Positions 11,368 to 22,460 of a stretch of DNA of 64,000 nucleotides are shown here, one piece after another. The position numbers and the translations under genes were made by a program. A model generated the notes under the pieces. It made no database searches. It was not told where the DNA came from and worked only from the letters and a program-made list of their open reading frames with translations. Each line of letters begins with the position of its first letter. Within the stretch, counting starts at the first letter, position 1. Origin of the DNA: Cryptomeria japonica (Eukaryota; Streptophyta; Pinopsida; Cupressales; Cupressaceae); assembly GCF_030272615.1 (NCBI RefSeq), contig NC_081414.1:662234438-662298437 (forward strand), given 5' to 3'.

Positions 11368-12049
11368 ATTCAATTCCTATTTCTTTAGCGCCTGTTGTCT
11401 TTTGGACTGCATGTATTACACCCACGTCAACTTCTCAATCTTCCTTTAACGTTGACTTATATTCTACTAAAGGATAGCGTGTGAGTTCTAGTTTTGATTT
11501 GACCAACCTTTTTTAATTCATGCCTTCATAAAACTTGCAACTTTATTTTGTCTTTAATATGCTTTGCTGGCTACTTTCTTGTCTCTTGCGATTTGTCTTA
11601 TTCCTCCCAAACTGCAAGCTCACTCTTTTTTGGTCGTAATCTCCCTGAATCTCCCATGCCCTTGAATATAAGTTCCCAAAGATGTCATGTCATGCTAGGC
11701 ACAACAAATCGATTCCCTGTAATACTTTGTCTTCATCTACATTTGTTTTCTCATGGCAGAAACCAAGTTCTAGACCCCCACGAGTGTGAAGAGAACTCAC
11801 AAAAAGCTAAAATAGCAAATTGACCCTTATATCTATTTGATTATACACGACTTTGCACAAACTGAACTCGTACCCAAATTTTAGAATTTGGTGGCCTTTA
11901 ATTTGTTCATTATGTTTGGAACGACAACCATAATGATAAGGAGCCTTGCTAAAGGTGCTGCTCCATTGTATATAAATCCAGAAAAGGCCACGTAGGCAGA
12001 TAAAGAAGGATTCAAATATTCCTCAATGAAATCAACTAGCTCCAAGGTC
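11368..12049. other. No gene recognised
   Basis: Sequence of unknown origin between the broken copia LTR and a reversed LTR piece. A 91-codon open frame (11548-11823, plus) has no features I recognise and is probably chance. Confidence 0.5.
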
Positions 12050-12588
12050 TTCTTTTACCACATAGACAACTCCAAAACCGATACTCCTATTTTTTTTTTT
12101 GAAGTTCTGAAATCTTGATTAAAAACTTCAAATGCAAACATTGATAAAACCTCAATCTTGAAATACATAGTGAAATACCTGATCAATATCTCCAACCAAT
12201 ACTAGCCAGGATGGATCTTTCGCCATCGGAGATAGTCTTCTCCAAGTGGGTTTTCATCCCGAGGAAGGCTAAGCCAAACCAAGTCCAACTCCAAAAACCA
12301 TGTAGAGTTTTCTTCTTATCTGAGAGAAATATAAAAAATAATAAACTCTTACATATAACCAAATGAGCTCCAAAAGTGCCTTTTAAATAAGCTCCTTAGG
12401 GCCAATGCCCTAATCACGGTTTGCACTTTTTAATTTGACTTTAAATAAACCTTATGTCTCCTTGGGCACCAATATTAAGTTACTTTATTAAATTAAATAA
12501 TGTAAAGCTAAATAATTAATTTAGCTTTAATGTCTAGACATTATTTAAAATAATATCCATACACACCTTCAGTTGCGGGGACATTATA
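12050..12588 (-). repeat. LTR piece of the TGTAATGTCCCC type, reversed
   Basis: On the minus strand it starts TATAATGTCCCC at 12588, one base from the usual start, followed by the AT-rich U3 typical of the other chromovirus LTRs here and a GAGGAATATTTGAA-like R/U5 region. The far edge was not found, so the left coordinate is approximate. Confidence 0.5.
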
Positions 12589-13226
12589 GAAACAATGTAT
12601 AATGATAAGACAATTGAGGACAACGATTTTTACCTTGGAGAATCTGAAATTTTGGAAGAAAACTCTAACAGATTGAGGCAATTGAATCCCTTATCCATAA
12701 TCTCCTCTCACTAATACAAACTTAGTTCTCTTGGGAACACAAGTAACTTGGAACAATATTGTTTAGGCCCTAAGATCACTTGTGAGTTCTCTAACCTGCC
12801 ATTGATTTCATTCACCCTCCATGTGTTTCTATAAGTGCTTCTTGCCTTAGGAAATGAAGAGACACAGCACAAGCTTTCGTTTCCTCTTAGAAATGTAGAG
12901 ACAAAGTACTTTTCATCAGCTCTTGATGGAAAAGACGAAGTGGGACATTTCTCTCTTCCTAGGAAAAGATAAAGTGGGACATTTATCTCCTCTTGGGAAG
13001 AGACAAAGTAAGAAGGCAAAGTAGGGTGTCTTCTTCTCTTAAATGCTTTTTTCCTCCATCTTCCAAAAGCCATAACTTTGCATATTGATTATCTTTGTTC
13101 TTTGTTGTTCCCATAAGGAATGTACTAGAACAAAGAATAAAGAATACAGTGGCAGCCCATTCAAGTTCCTGAAGGTGAGATGATCTTTGGAATCTTGGGA
13201 GTTCATCAAAGATCATCCTATAGCAA
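12589..13226 (+). other. Leader of the second chromovirus or unassigned repeat
   Basis: No primer-binding site or 5' LTR end was recognised ahead of the gag at 13.2 kb. Open frames on the minus strand at 12711-13234 look like chance. The 5' end of the second chromovirus may be deleted here. Confidence 0.4.
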
Positions 13227-14265
13227 TGGTGCAAACGGTCCTAACTCTTCCACTGGTAGTGAACAAAGAGAGGTAAATATTTGGGATTGAGGAGAACCTA
13301 CAACAAATCTTCTAAACAATTTTATTGTTGAGCAGAGAACAATAAATCAGCTTATGGCACAATTGTTGGACATGATGGCCCAGACTATGATGAGCAATAA
13401 TTCCAATGGCAATAACTATGGTGGAAACAATGGACAAGGTGACAACTTTGTGAATAACAGGACAACAAATCAGCGCATAGTTGGAGCCAATTGTAGACCT
13501 TTGATGTTAGTCTTTCCATTGAGAGTCCAACCACAAGCTGGAAATGAGCCTACTTTGACTGATTAGCAAGATCAATTAAGACAAGATTGGATTGATGTAG
13601 GCTCCAAATTTTAGCATTGTATATCCCTTCGGGTTATATGGATCTTGAGATGAGGCATATGTCTAATAGGGGCATCGAAGAGCATAACAATGACCTTTGG
13701 ACGAAGATTCAAAAACTTAGCCTTCCTTTCTTTGGTGGTTCAGGCAAAAATACTTCAAGAGCATGGGTTCAAAAGGCAGACACCTACTTCTAGCTCAAAC
13801 CCATGCTTAAAAAGCAAGCAATAATGTATGCTGCTATTCATCTTGATGGATTTGCACATGAATGGTGGGATCATGGAATGATCACCATGGGACATGCTCC
13901 GATCACATCTTATGATGAGTTCACCGAAATACTCATAGAGAGGTTTGATAAGAAGGATCCTAAACTTCGTTTCAAGGAATTGGCTCAGTTGAAGCAATGG
14001 AGCTCATTAGACACAAATATTGTTGATTTTCAGAGATTATCTATGCTGGTCACTAACAAATCAAAAAGAAGGTTGATTGTATTGTTCATGAATGGTTTGA
14101 TGGATCCTCTAAGGGGATGGACAAAAGCCCTTAGCCACAATAGTCTTCGGGAAGCCATCAAAAAGGCGAGGGACATGGATTTTGCTACAAATAAGAGTAA
14201 ATATCAGTCCAAGCGGTCCTCATCTTGGAAAGACAAAGACAAAAAGTCTTTCCATAAAGAGTAGC
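13227..14265 (+). pseudogene. Broken gag of the second chromovirus
   Basis: An Asn/Gln-rich N-terminal part (NNSNGNNYGGNNGQG near 13400) precedes the capsid core (GFAHEWWDHGMITMGHAP, FTEILIERFDKKDPK, LRGWTKALSHNSLREAI). A CCHC knuckle begins near 14322 (CFSCK) but runs into TAA, where the sister copy has a sense codon. In-frame stops at about 13293 (TGA), 13564 (TAG), 13792 (TAG) and 14263 (TAG) break it. Same family as the gag at 1-960. Confidence 0.82.
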
Positions 14266-14559
14266 CTAAGCAAGATAGATTGGATGTTGAAGCTCAAAAT
14301 CAATTACGGAGAAAGAAATTGTGTTTCAGCTGCAAGTAACCTTGGGAACCAGGTGTCTTGCTAAGGGTAAGGTGCTTTGTATTGAACTCATTTTTTATAA
14401 TGAGGGGGAAGAAAAGAAAAGAAAAAATTAAGGCAAACGATCTTATTGAGTCAAATGAAGAGCAGCCGCAGGAAGATAAAGAACCATCTAAGGATGTGAA
14501 AGGTGAAACTATTACCGCTTTGTTTGGTACACCTTGATACAACACTTTTTGGGTGCATT

Positions 14560-15073
14560 GAGTCTTGTAGGGGTAGCGAGTGACTGTGTTGCTCGACAAT
14601 GGGGCTACTCACAATTTCATAGATTCAATCTTAGTTGCTAAGAGATGCCTCCAAACTGAGGAGCATGAGGGCTTTGATGTTATGGTGGCTGATGGCTATC
14701 AAATGTAATGTCTAACAGAGGCTCCATAGTTGAGTATTTCTCTAGGCAACTATACTGTTACTGATGATTTTTATGTGGTCAACTTAGGAGAAACTGATGC
14801 TATTTTGGGCATTTAGTGGATGCATTTCCTTGATAAATGGAGTTCTCATTCAAGGTTGATGGCAAGAAAGTGGTCTTGAGGGGAATGCCCAATGGTACAC
14901 CCATAGTTGGTTTTTAGCGAGATTCGTCTAGGGAGACCCTAGACAGAGGGTTTGAGCATACAATTGAATTAGAGGAAGGAGCAAAGCCAATAATAACAAC
15001 TACATATAGACATCCAAAGAAGTGCAAAGATGAGATTAAGAAACCATCAAGGAGTTGTTAGATATGGGTCACA
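14560..15073 (+). pseudogene. Protease and start of RT, second chromovirus
   Basis: The protease box reads LLDNGATHNFIDS near 14595, with Asn in place of the usual Ser/Thr of D-[ST]-G. Flap-side sequence (LGNYTVTDDFYVVNLGETDAILGI) follows. Then the text jumps to RGFEHTIELEEGAKPI (about 14947), the N-terminal part of RT; compared with the first chromovirus a stretch between protease and RT is missing. RT stops at the nested insertion. Confidence 0.8.
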
Positions 15074-15078
15074 TTAAG

Positions 15079-15892
15079 TGTAATGTCCCCAATATAATTA
15101 AATAATATTAATTATTGTATGGCCCTAAATTTAATAATAAAATCTTTTGGGCCCCCTTTTTATTTTTTAGTGAAGTTTATGTTTGTCGTGTCAGCCCATT
15201 TGTAACCCTTCGGGAAGTTTCCCGGAGCCCATATATATGGCCAAGTTAGTCTTTGTCATAGGTATGCGAATTTGGTATTTTTCTCTGATTGTGCGAATTC
15301 TTGTTGGAGTTCTGTTATCCGCCATTTCGGAGGTGAAAGACCCTCCCTACTTGGTATCCGCAGTTTCAGTGGGATTCATCCCTCACCCTATTCTGCTTTG
15401 TGTACTTGCTCCGGATCTGGCAAATCTGGAAACTCATCATTGTTGAATCAAATTTTACTTCAGGCTTCATTTCTGGTATACATGCATGTTAAAGGATTCT
15501 TATCACTCAAAGTTCAATACTTGGTATACGTGCAGAAGATCAATCTGTGAAACCGAAGGTAACTCATTGAACCACCGTACCACTCGGCAACCTTCCACAC
15601 GTACCACTTCACCGTACGACCACTCCTACCTCACACCACCGTACGATCTCTTCCTGTATGACCATTCAATCCCCACACCACCGTACGACCTCTTCACAGT
15701 ACGGTCACTCCAATTCACACCACCGTACGCCCTTTTCACCGTACAACCACTCCATCCTCAAACCACCGTACGACCTCTTCATCATACGACAACTCCCTCT
15801 GCTTCACTCTGTACGCCCTTGCCGGTGCAGTATCGTATGACTAGGAACATTTCACACCGTACGAATTTGCCGTACTGTCTGGGAACATTACA
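15079..15892 (+). repeat. 5' LTR (family L2, CGTACG-rich)
   Basis: 814 bp. A TATA-like CATATATATGG lies near 15229. The right third (about 15565-15880) is an array of short units built on CACCGTACGACC, so the palindrome CGTACG and near variants recur many times. Confidence 0.9.
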
Positions 15893-15893
15893 A

Positions 15894-15905
15894 TGGTATC
15901 AGAGC
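15894..15905 (+). other. Primer-binding site, initiator-Met tRNA type
   Basis: TGGTATCAGAGC, one base after the LTR end; exact complement of the 3' end of plant initiator tRNA-Met. Confidence 0.9.
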
Positions 15906-15935
15906 TGGTGATTCTGCCAGCCTGTTGAGAGAATC

Positions 15936-16763
15936 ATGGTACCGAGTGAAGGATTGATAGATGCGCTGAGGGAGTTAAGAAATCAGCAAGAGCTCTGCCA
16001 AATCCTCGCAAGAAGGCCTTCCATATGTTCTCTATCCCAGATTTCGGCGGATTGGAAGGAACATCTGTTGGTTGAATACTCCAAGAATACATTCGCATGC
16101 GAGCTGATGGATGGTCAAGTGCAGGATGACATATACAAGGTGGTTGACAACATCATTTACTACAAGGGAAAAATCTATTTGGTGCCCGAGTCCAAGATGA
16201 AGGAAATAATTCTAAAAGAAATGCACAACTCTCCCTTGGCCAGCCACCTGGGATATCTGAAGATCTATAGACAAATCCGAGACAAATTTTCTTGGAAAGG
16301 CCTTAAGAATGACGTTCTGCAATACATGCGTGAATGCTCCACCTGCCAGCAGAACAAATCCGAGGACACCTTACCTGCTGGATTGTTTCAGCTGTTGCCA
16401 ATCCTCGACCAGAAGTGGGATAGCATCTCGATGGCTTTCATTACCGGGCTTCCCAAAGTGCAAGGAAAGGATTGCATCTTCATTGTGGAAGATCGTTTCA
16501 CCAAATATGCCCATTTCTTTGCCATCTCCACCGGATGCCAGGCAGTTGAAGTGGTCGACTTGTTCTATCGTGAGGAAGAGCGACATCTACATAAGAAGAA
16601 CCTATTGCAGATGAGTTTTGAGATTCCAGACCATCATTGGGAAAGGACTGATTGGCATGATGGCATGATAGGTTGGGATCCGGGCATCGATGTGTTTGAT
16701 GATTGGCTTCAGAGGGAACTTGGCGACTCCGGGCATGGCAACATTTATATCAAAGTGGAGTAG
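15936..16763 (+). CDS. Chimeric 275-aa open frame from a truncated Ty3 pol gene
   Basis: Starts at an ATG 31 bases after the primer site. Residues 1-30 (MVPSEGLIDALRELR...) may be the gag start. They join directly to the region after RNase H (SQISADWKEHLLVEYSKN), then the integrase zinc region (ASHLGYLKIYRQI; C-x2-C in CSTCQQNKS) and the first catalytic Asp region (IVEDRFTKYAHFF, where the motif Asp is kept as E-D). After LFYREEE the text no longer resembles integrase; the last ~65 residues are unidentified. No stop interrupts it, unlike all neighbouring pol genes. It cannot encode an active enzyme; whether it is translated is unknown. Confidence 0.7.
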   Translation: MVPSEGLIDALRELRNQQELCQILARRPSICSLSQISADWKEHLLVEYSKNTFACELMDGQVQDDIYKVVDNIIYYKGKIYLVPESKMKEIILKEMHNSPLASHLGYLKIYRQIRDKFSWKGLKNDVLQYMRECSTCQQNKSEDTLPAGLFQLLPILDQKWDSISMAFITGLPKVQGKDCIFIVEDRFTKYAHFFAISTGCQAVEVVDLFYREEERHLHKKNLLQMSFEIPDHHWERTDWHDGMIGWDPGIDVFDDWLQRELGDSGHGNIYIKVE

Positions 16764-16952
16764 CGGAAGCTGGAGGGAGATTTACTCTTCTTGCTTACTT
16801 CCATGTGCGTGCACGTGGTCATGTTGCGGCATGGAGATTTTAGATACGGCTATCGGTGTTCGCGCCTAGTTTGGGACCTTGGATCTCCACAGTGGGCTAA
16901 CCATTTGATGACGGATTGCTTCAAGGCAAGCAATCTTTGGGCGACGAGGATT
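16764..16952 (+). other. 3' untranslated internal part with weak polypurine tract
   Basis: No gene. Just before the 3' LTR the sequence reads GGGCGACGAGGATT, a poor match to the purine-rich tract that normally primes plus-strand synthesis. Confidence 0.5.
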
Positions 16953-17765
16953 TGTAATGTCCCCAATATAATTAAATAATATTAATTATTGTATGGCCCT
17001 AAATTTAATAATAAAATCTTTCGGGCCCCCTTTTTACTTTTTAGTTAAGTTTATGTTCGTTGTGTCGGCCCGTTTGTAACCCATTGGGAAGTTTCCCGGA
17101 GCCCATATATATGGCCGAGTTAGTCTTTGCCGTAGGTATGCGAATTTGGTATTTTTCTTTGATTGTGCGATTTCCTGTTGGAATTTTGTTATCCGCCATT
17201 TCGGAGGTGAAAGACCCTCCCTACTTGGTATCCGCAATTGCGTTGGGATTCATCCCTCACCCTATTTTGCTCTGTGTACTTGTTCCGGATTTGGCAAATC
17301 TGGAAACTCATCATTGCTGAATCAAATTTTACTTCTAGCTTCATTTTTGATATACATGCATGTTAAAGGATTCTTATCACTCAAGGTTCAATACTTTGTA
17401 TGCGCGCAGAAGATCAATCTATGAAACCAAAGGTAAACCATTGAACCACCGTACCACTCGGCAGACCGTCCACACGTACGGCTTCATCGTACGGCCACTC
17501 CTCCCTCACACCACCGTATGATCTCTTCCCGTATGGCCATTCCATCCCCACACCACCGTACGACCTCTTCACCGTACGGTCATTCCAACCCACACCACCG
17601 TATGACCTCTTCACCATACGGCCACTCCATCCTCACCACCGTACGACCTCTTCACCATATGACAACTCCCTTTGCTTCACTTTGTACGCCCTTGCCGGTG
17701 CACTACTGTATGGCTAGGAACATTTCACACCGTACGAATTTGCCGTATAGTCTGGGAACATTACA
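16953..17765 (+). repeat. 3' LTR (family L2, CGTACG-rich)
   Basis: 813 bp, highly similar to 15079-15892, with the same TATA-like block near 17103 and the same CGTACG array at about 17440-17755. Confidence 0.9.
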
Positions 17766-17770
17766 TCAAG

Positions 17771-18830
17771 CACAACTCGGGTCCCTTCGCTTCTTCTGTT
17801 GTTCAAGTAAAGAAGGACAAGACATTGAGAATGTGCATTGACTATTGTTCTTTGAACAAGAAGACAATAAAAATAGATACCCCATTCCCAAAATTGATGA
17901 GCTGTTTGAGGAGGTGCATGGTGTAGTTTGGTTTTCCAAGATAGATTTCAGATCCAACAATTTAGATTTCCAATATAAATCATAGTCTTGGGTACGATTA
18001 GTTTAGATTAAGAGAGCGGGATATCCATAAGACTTCTTTTAAGTTTCATTATGGGCACTAAGAGTTTCTAGTTATGCACTTTGGGTTGACCAGTTCTCTC
18101 TGAACTTTCCAATCTTGTATGAGTCATGTCTTCAACAAGCAGTTGTAGAAGTACTTACTAGTGTTCTTTGATGACATTATATGCTAGAGCTTCTAAATGT
18201 GAGTTTGGAATGACAAAGATCCAATATCCAAGATACATTATCAATGCTCTGGGAGTTCAGGTGCATCAATAGAAGATATAGTCATTCTTGGATTGGGCAC
18301 CATCGAGGACTCTTACGGAGCTGTGAGGTTTCTTATATTTGTGCAGCCATTATAGGAGGTATGTTAAGGGCTTTTCACAGCTTGGGGCACCTCTATAGAC
18401 CTGACTAAGAAAGGGGCCTTTAGATGGATAGGAGAAGCTAAACGAGCATTTTACAAGCTTAAGGAGGTGATGAACACTTGTCCAGTTTTAGCCTTGGCTG
18501 ATTTTACCTAGCCCTTTGTGGTGGAATGCAATGCATCGGGTGAAGGTATTGGGGCAGTATTGATGCAAAATAGACAACCCTTTGCAGAGATGCAAAGAGG
18601 CTTTACTCCATCTATGACAAGGAGATGTCACCATGATGTATGCATTGGCAAAGTTCAGATAGTACCTGGGTAGGTGGGAAATTTGTGGTTAGGACTGATC
18701 ACAATAGCTTGAAGTATTTCTTGGAACAAAAGGATCTTAATGACAAACAATAGAAATGGGCTAGGAAAATTGAAGCATATGACGTCGACTTAGAGTATGT
18801 TAAGAGTAAGGAGAACATTGTTGTGGATGC
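17771..18830 (+). pseudogene. Remainder of RT and RNase H, second chromovirus
   Basis: Resumes in RT at HNSGPFASSVVQVKK and CIDYCSLNKKTIK, then is badly decayed: the catalytic box reads as FFDDI followed by a break near 18165-18185. RNase H is seen at about 18520 ([16 protein letters not shown]) and near 18775 (KIEAYDVDLEYVKSKENIVVDALSRK). Many stops and frameshifts. Confidence 0.8.
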
Positions 18831-20480
18831 CCTTTCCAGGAAACCCACTGGTTGTGCTTGGATGGAGATCTTAGCTGATTGGAAGGGTCACCTTTTTGTT
18901 GAGTATTCCAAGAATACTTTTGCATGTGAGGTGATGGATGGGAAAGTTCAAGATGACAAATATACGGTGGTAGGTGATGTCATCTACTACAAAGACATAA
19001 TATATTTAGTTCCAGAGTCTAAGGTGAAGGAGAAGATAATGAGAGCCATCCATGACATCCCTTTGACATGACGTCCTTGATACCTTAAGACTTACAATGC
19101 TATTAGAGAGAAGTTCACTTAGATGGGCCTCAAAGATGATGTCTTGTGTCATGTCAGAGCATACATTTCCTTTTGGTATGCTACAATCATTTCCCATCTC
19201 AAAGTAGAAGTGGGAGAGTATATCGATGGACTTCATCACTAGTTTACTAAATGTATAGGACAAAGATTGTATCTTCGTAGTGGTTGATTGGCTGACTAAG
19301 TTCACTCATTTCTTTGCAATCTCATCAGAATACAAAGCACCACAAGTTGCAAATTTGCCTTTCACGGAGGTGTTTTGGCTTGATGGGTTGTTGAGGAATA
19401 TTGTCAATGACAAGGATAGCCGGTTCCTCAGTGCATTCTGGTAGGAGCTATTTAGGCTAGTTGGCATAGAGTTAACCCCTAGCATGAGTTACCACCCTCA
19501 GATAGATGGCCAAACAGAGATTGTGAATAAGTGGGTTGAGGGGTATATGTAATTTTGTTGCAAGGTAGTTGAAGGCTTGGATCATATGGTTGCATTGAGT
19601 CATTTTGATATCTTGATAGACCGAATCAATTCCTTTGGTCACCATCCGGATTCTCCCCTCCCCTCCCGACACATGCCTGGACCGAGGGGCCTTTCAGTCG
19701 AGTGATTTCGTCCCTCTCCTCTCCTCAAAATAATTGAGTCTTCAGGACTGTCTTTCTTTCCAAGGGCTTTTGAATCCCCCTGCCTTCTATCCATCCTTCC
19801 TTCCAGTCGATCGATTGTCAACATTGCTATAACACTTTGTATCATATGTCGATAGGGATGTCTTTATTCTAGGCTTTGTATGGATATGATGTGCCTTCAT
19901 TTCTCAATGTGGCTTTTGAATACATCAAGGCTACCGAAGCCAAAGATTGGATTTAGGAGAGCTAGGATATCCTTAAGTCTCTTAAGGATAATTTGCAGAT
20001 TGCTCTAACCAGTGGAAGATTTATGCAAACAAGGACAAAGTTGAGCGTAGCTTTGAGGTTGGGGACTTGGTCTTCTTAAGATTGCAACCATACAAATCAT
20101 CTAAATTGAAGAGAAGTGGTCTAGAGAAAATAAAATCATGATTTATGGTTCTTATAAAATAATTAGGAGAGTAGGGGAGGTGGCCTATGACCTTGAACTA
20201 CCAGAGAGTAGCAAGATCCATAATGTGTTTCACGTGTTGTGCCTCAAGAAGGCACCTGGCCACCATATTACCACTTCAATAGAGCTATCGCCACTGGATG
20301 AGGAATAGCAGTTAGTTTTGGTTCCTGATGAAATTCTGGAAACTAGGGAGAATAAGTTGAGGAGTAGGACAATTAAAGAGTATTTTGTTACATGGAGGAA
20401 CTTGCCCACAAAGCATGCCACTTGGGAAGGAGAGCAGATTCTACAACATCCTAATGTGTAATAAATTGAGGAAAAACAAT
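18831..20480 (+). pseudogene. Integrase and chromodomain, second chromovirus
   Basis: WKGHLFVEYSKNTFACEVMDG (18875) opens the linker to the zinc region. Core motifs are IFVVVDWLTKFTHFF (19268), NDKDSRF (19410) and PQIDGQTEIVNKW (19497), so catalytic D, D and E positions are recognisable. About 215 bp of foreign, C-rich sequence interrupts the core near 19608-19820. The C-terminal part shows SFEVGDLVFLRLQPY (20050) and a chromodomain-like tail ending near 20440. Broken throughout. Confidence 0.8.
19608..19820. other. Foreign insert of about 215 bp in the integrase core
   Basis: Against the intact protein order in the sister element, the text between the TGGTTGCATTGAG block and CTATAACACTTTG is extra. 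It is pyrimidine-rich (CTCCCCTCCCCTCCC near 19655). The bases at its edges (CATTTTG / ACATTG) are only loosely alike, so I cannot name the element type. Confidence 0.4.
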
Positions 20481-20496
20481 CTTGGGAAGGGAGGAG

Positions 20497-22120
20497 TGTA
20501 ATGTCCCCTCCTGCTTAGCACTCCGGAGGGCTTATTATTGTATTTAATTCTCATAGGCTATAGTCGGGTTTAAGGGAATTAATTAATTCAATTATCTAAT
20601 ATTAACCCTCAAAAGTAAATCGTAAGAGTAATACTGTTTAATTAATTTAATAAGTATTAAAGTGACTCTAATGTTGATTAAGTGAAGATTTAATAAAGTC
20701 ACTTTATTATTATTGCCCCTCAAAATCAAAATTTATAATAAAAAGGGAAAATCAAGACTTAAAGGAGGAAGATCAAAGGGTGACTCCAGTGGGTATAAAA
20801 GAGCGGTTTGGGCTTCATTTGTGTCATGCTTGGTTTATTTTTGTTTTGATATGGAGAGCCTTTTGAAGCTAAAACCTTAGGATAAAAATTCTTAAGGTTT
20901 GCTGGTTTCGATAGTGCAATTATCTGCCCTAGCCAGTTTGTTCAAGATATTGCCTCTGATATTTCATGGTTCATTTGTAGAGTATATCCATTTTGTGAAG
21001 CCTCCTTTAGAGACAAAATTGCATGGAATTTGGGGCAAATTTATAACCATGGGGACCTTGCCAAAGGTTTTTATTTTGGGAGTTGAAAGGAAATATCCCT
21101 AAAGTTATAGTATCGACGTTGGAGGATAAATTCATTTTATTATTTCATATTGGCAAAGTTTTTCTCATTTGTGGCCTTGCTCAAAATTATTATTTCTAAT
21201 GTTTGAAGTTTATAGCATTATTGATTATTTGGTGTTGAGGATAGTTTGTAACTGAAATATTTCATCATCGGCTATTCTTCTTGGTATTATTATTTCTAGA
21301 ACTGGCTTCTACATTTTTGTTTTCAAGTTCCTTTTTGGGTGGATAGTATTTCCAGCATGAGGTATAACTTATGGGTGAGTGAATCAATTCAGATTTGGCA
21401 ATATTGTTCATCTGTTATGGCGTGATGGTTAGATTCAAATCGCAGTTCCTCTCTTAAGCTATTCGTACCTTTTGAATTCAGTGTAATTTCAGGTATCCTT
21501 CAATGGAGAAACATCTGTATTCATAGGGGTTGTTTGGAAACGATTTTGCATCCTTGCCTTGAGTTCTTTCCCCTCTTGCGTGGGTCACTTGGAGGTTGTG
21601 GGGTTGCTTCATCAATGACACTTATAGTAGAGGATTATTCCTTCTTGGCATTGGATATTTTCATCCTTGTAGGGATTCAAGCAGCATTCCCTTTCCAAAG
21701 AATGTGAGTTTATTGATAGCAGTGACTCTATACATTCCAGGTGATTACTATGTATTCATTATTGTGAGATTTTGAAGTTATAGATTAATGTTAGCAACCA
21801 TCAATGCTAAACATTCTCTATATTGCCTAGATTCTATTGGAGAAATTTTCTATACTGTTGTAATTTTCTGGAGTATTATGATTATTTCCATAACTCTGGT
21901 CTACTGCTCTATTGAAGATGTTAGATTTCATATTTGTAATAATTGTTTCTTTCTTTGCTATCTTTATTCCTATTCCTTTAAATATCTTGAATGGCAATGT
22001 TACATTTCATTGATTAAACAAACAAACTGCCATATATGCAAAACGAGAACATTCAAAACAACAGTTTTAAAGCTTGCTTAAGTTTGAAAATTGGTGTGTT
22101 GGGAAAGGGAACTTTATAAT
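20497..22120 (+). repeat. 3' LTR of the second chromovirus (right edge unresolved)
   Basis: Starts TGTAATGTCCCC right after a purine tract (GAAGGGAGGAG). AT-rich U3 follows, then GGGTATAAAAGAGCGG near 20798, a clear TATA box. I could not find its CA end or a target duplication; the end is placed before the TRIM at 22310. Confidence 0.65.
20798..20808 (+). promoter_or_regulatory. TATA box in the LTR
   Basis: GTATAAAAGAG lies about 300 bp inside the LTR, the position expected for the retrotransposon promoter. Confidence 0.55.
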
Positions 22121-22309
22121 GTGAGCTCTAAACTTCATATCGGGCATATTCATTTCAATCGTTGCATTTTATTTTGAGGCTTCTTGATTGCATGAATAAT
22201 AATCTCCACTAGGGCGTGAAGCTACGAGAAACTCATTGGAGATTATTGTTGATTGATGGGGTTGTGATTTGGCTGGGCATGACCATGTATTGCTAGGTCA
22301 TGGCTTTAG

Positions 22310-22445
22310 TGTTGACTTGGTGGTTAGCTCCTCCTTGGGGATTGGTGACATGGCTTAACCTACTCCTGTGGGTCAGATTAAATCTGGCATTTGTATTGGG
22401 CGTTGATAGTTCAAGCTTTTGGCGCAACAACAAACGATTCCAACA
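22310..22445 (+). repeat. 5' LTR of the TRIM
   Basis: 136 bp; roughly 85% identical to the right copy by eye. Confidence 0.88.
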
Positions 22446-22446
22446 T

Positions 22447-22460
22447 TTCGTATCACAGCC
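22447..22460 (+). other. Degenerate primer-binding site of the TRIM
   Basis: TTCGTATCACAGCC after the LTR end is two bases from the plant initiator-Met site TTGGTATCAGAGCC. Confidence 0.7.

Larger units (their letters stand above)
15079..17765 (+). mobile_element. Internally deleted, non-autonomous LTR element (2,687 bp) inside RT
   Basis: Both LTRs (15079-15892, 16953-17765) start TGTAATGTCCCC and end GGGAACATTACA. A perfect initiator-Met primer site follows the left LTR. Flanks are TTAAG (15074-15078) and TCAAG (17766-17770), a 5-bp target duplication with one change. The internal region is only 1,060 bp and carries one open frame made from part of a Ty3 pol gene, so gag, protease, RT and most of integrase are absent. 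The two LTRs look highly similar, so the insertion is younger than its host element. Confidence 0.92.
13227..20496 (+). mobile_element. Second Ty3/gypsy chromovirus, split by a nested element
   Basis: Gag, protease, RT, RNase H, integrase and a chromodomain are readable in order on the plus strand, close in sequence to the element at 1-5546. The reading frame is heavily decayed, and the RT is interrupted between 15073 and 17771 by a complete nested LTR element. A 3' LTR starts at 20497. Removing the insertion joins ...GHIK to HNSGPFASSVV, the expected RT sequence. Confidence 0.9.

Noticed and set aside
13227-13566. Independent Asn/Gly-rich host protein
   Set aside because: It is in frame with, and directly upstream of, the gag core of the second chromovirus.
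15183-15911. Open frames in the L2 LTR (also 17060-17841)
   Set aside because: They lie wholly within the paired LTRs and follow the CGTACG repeats.
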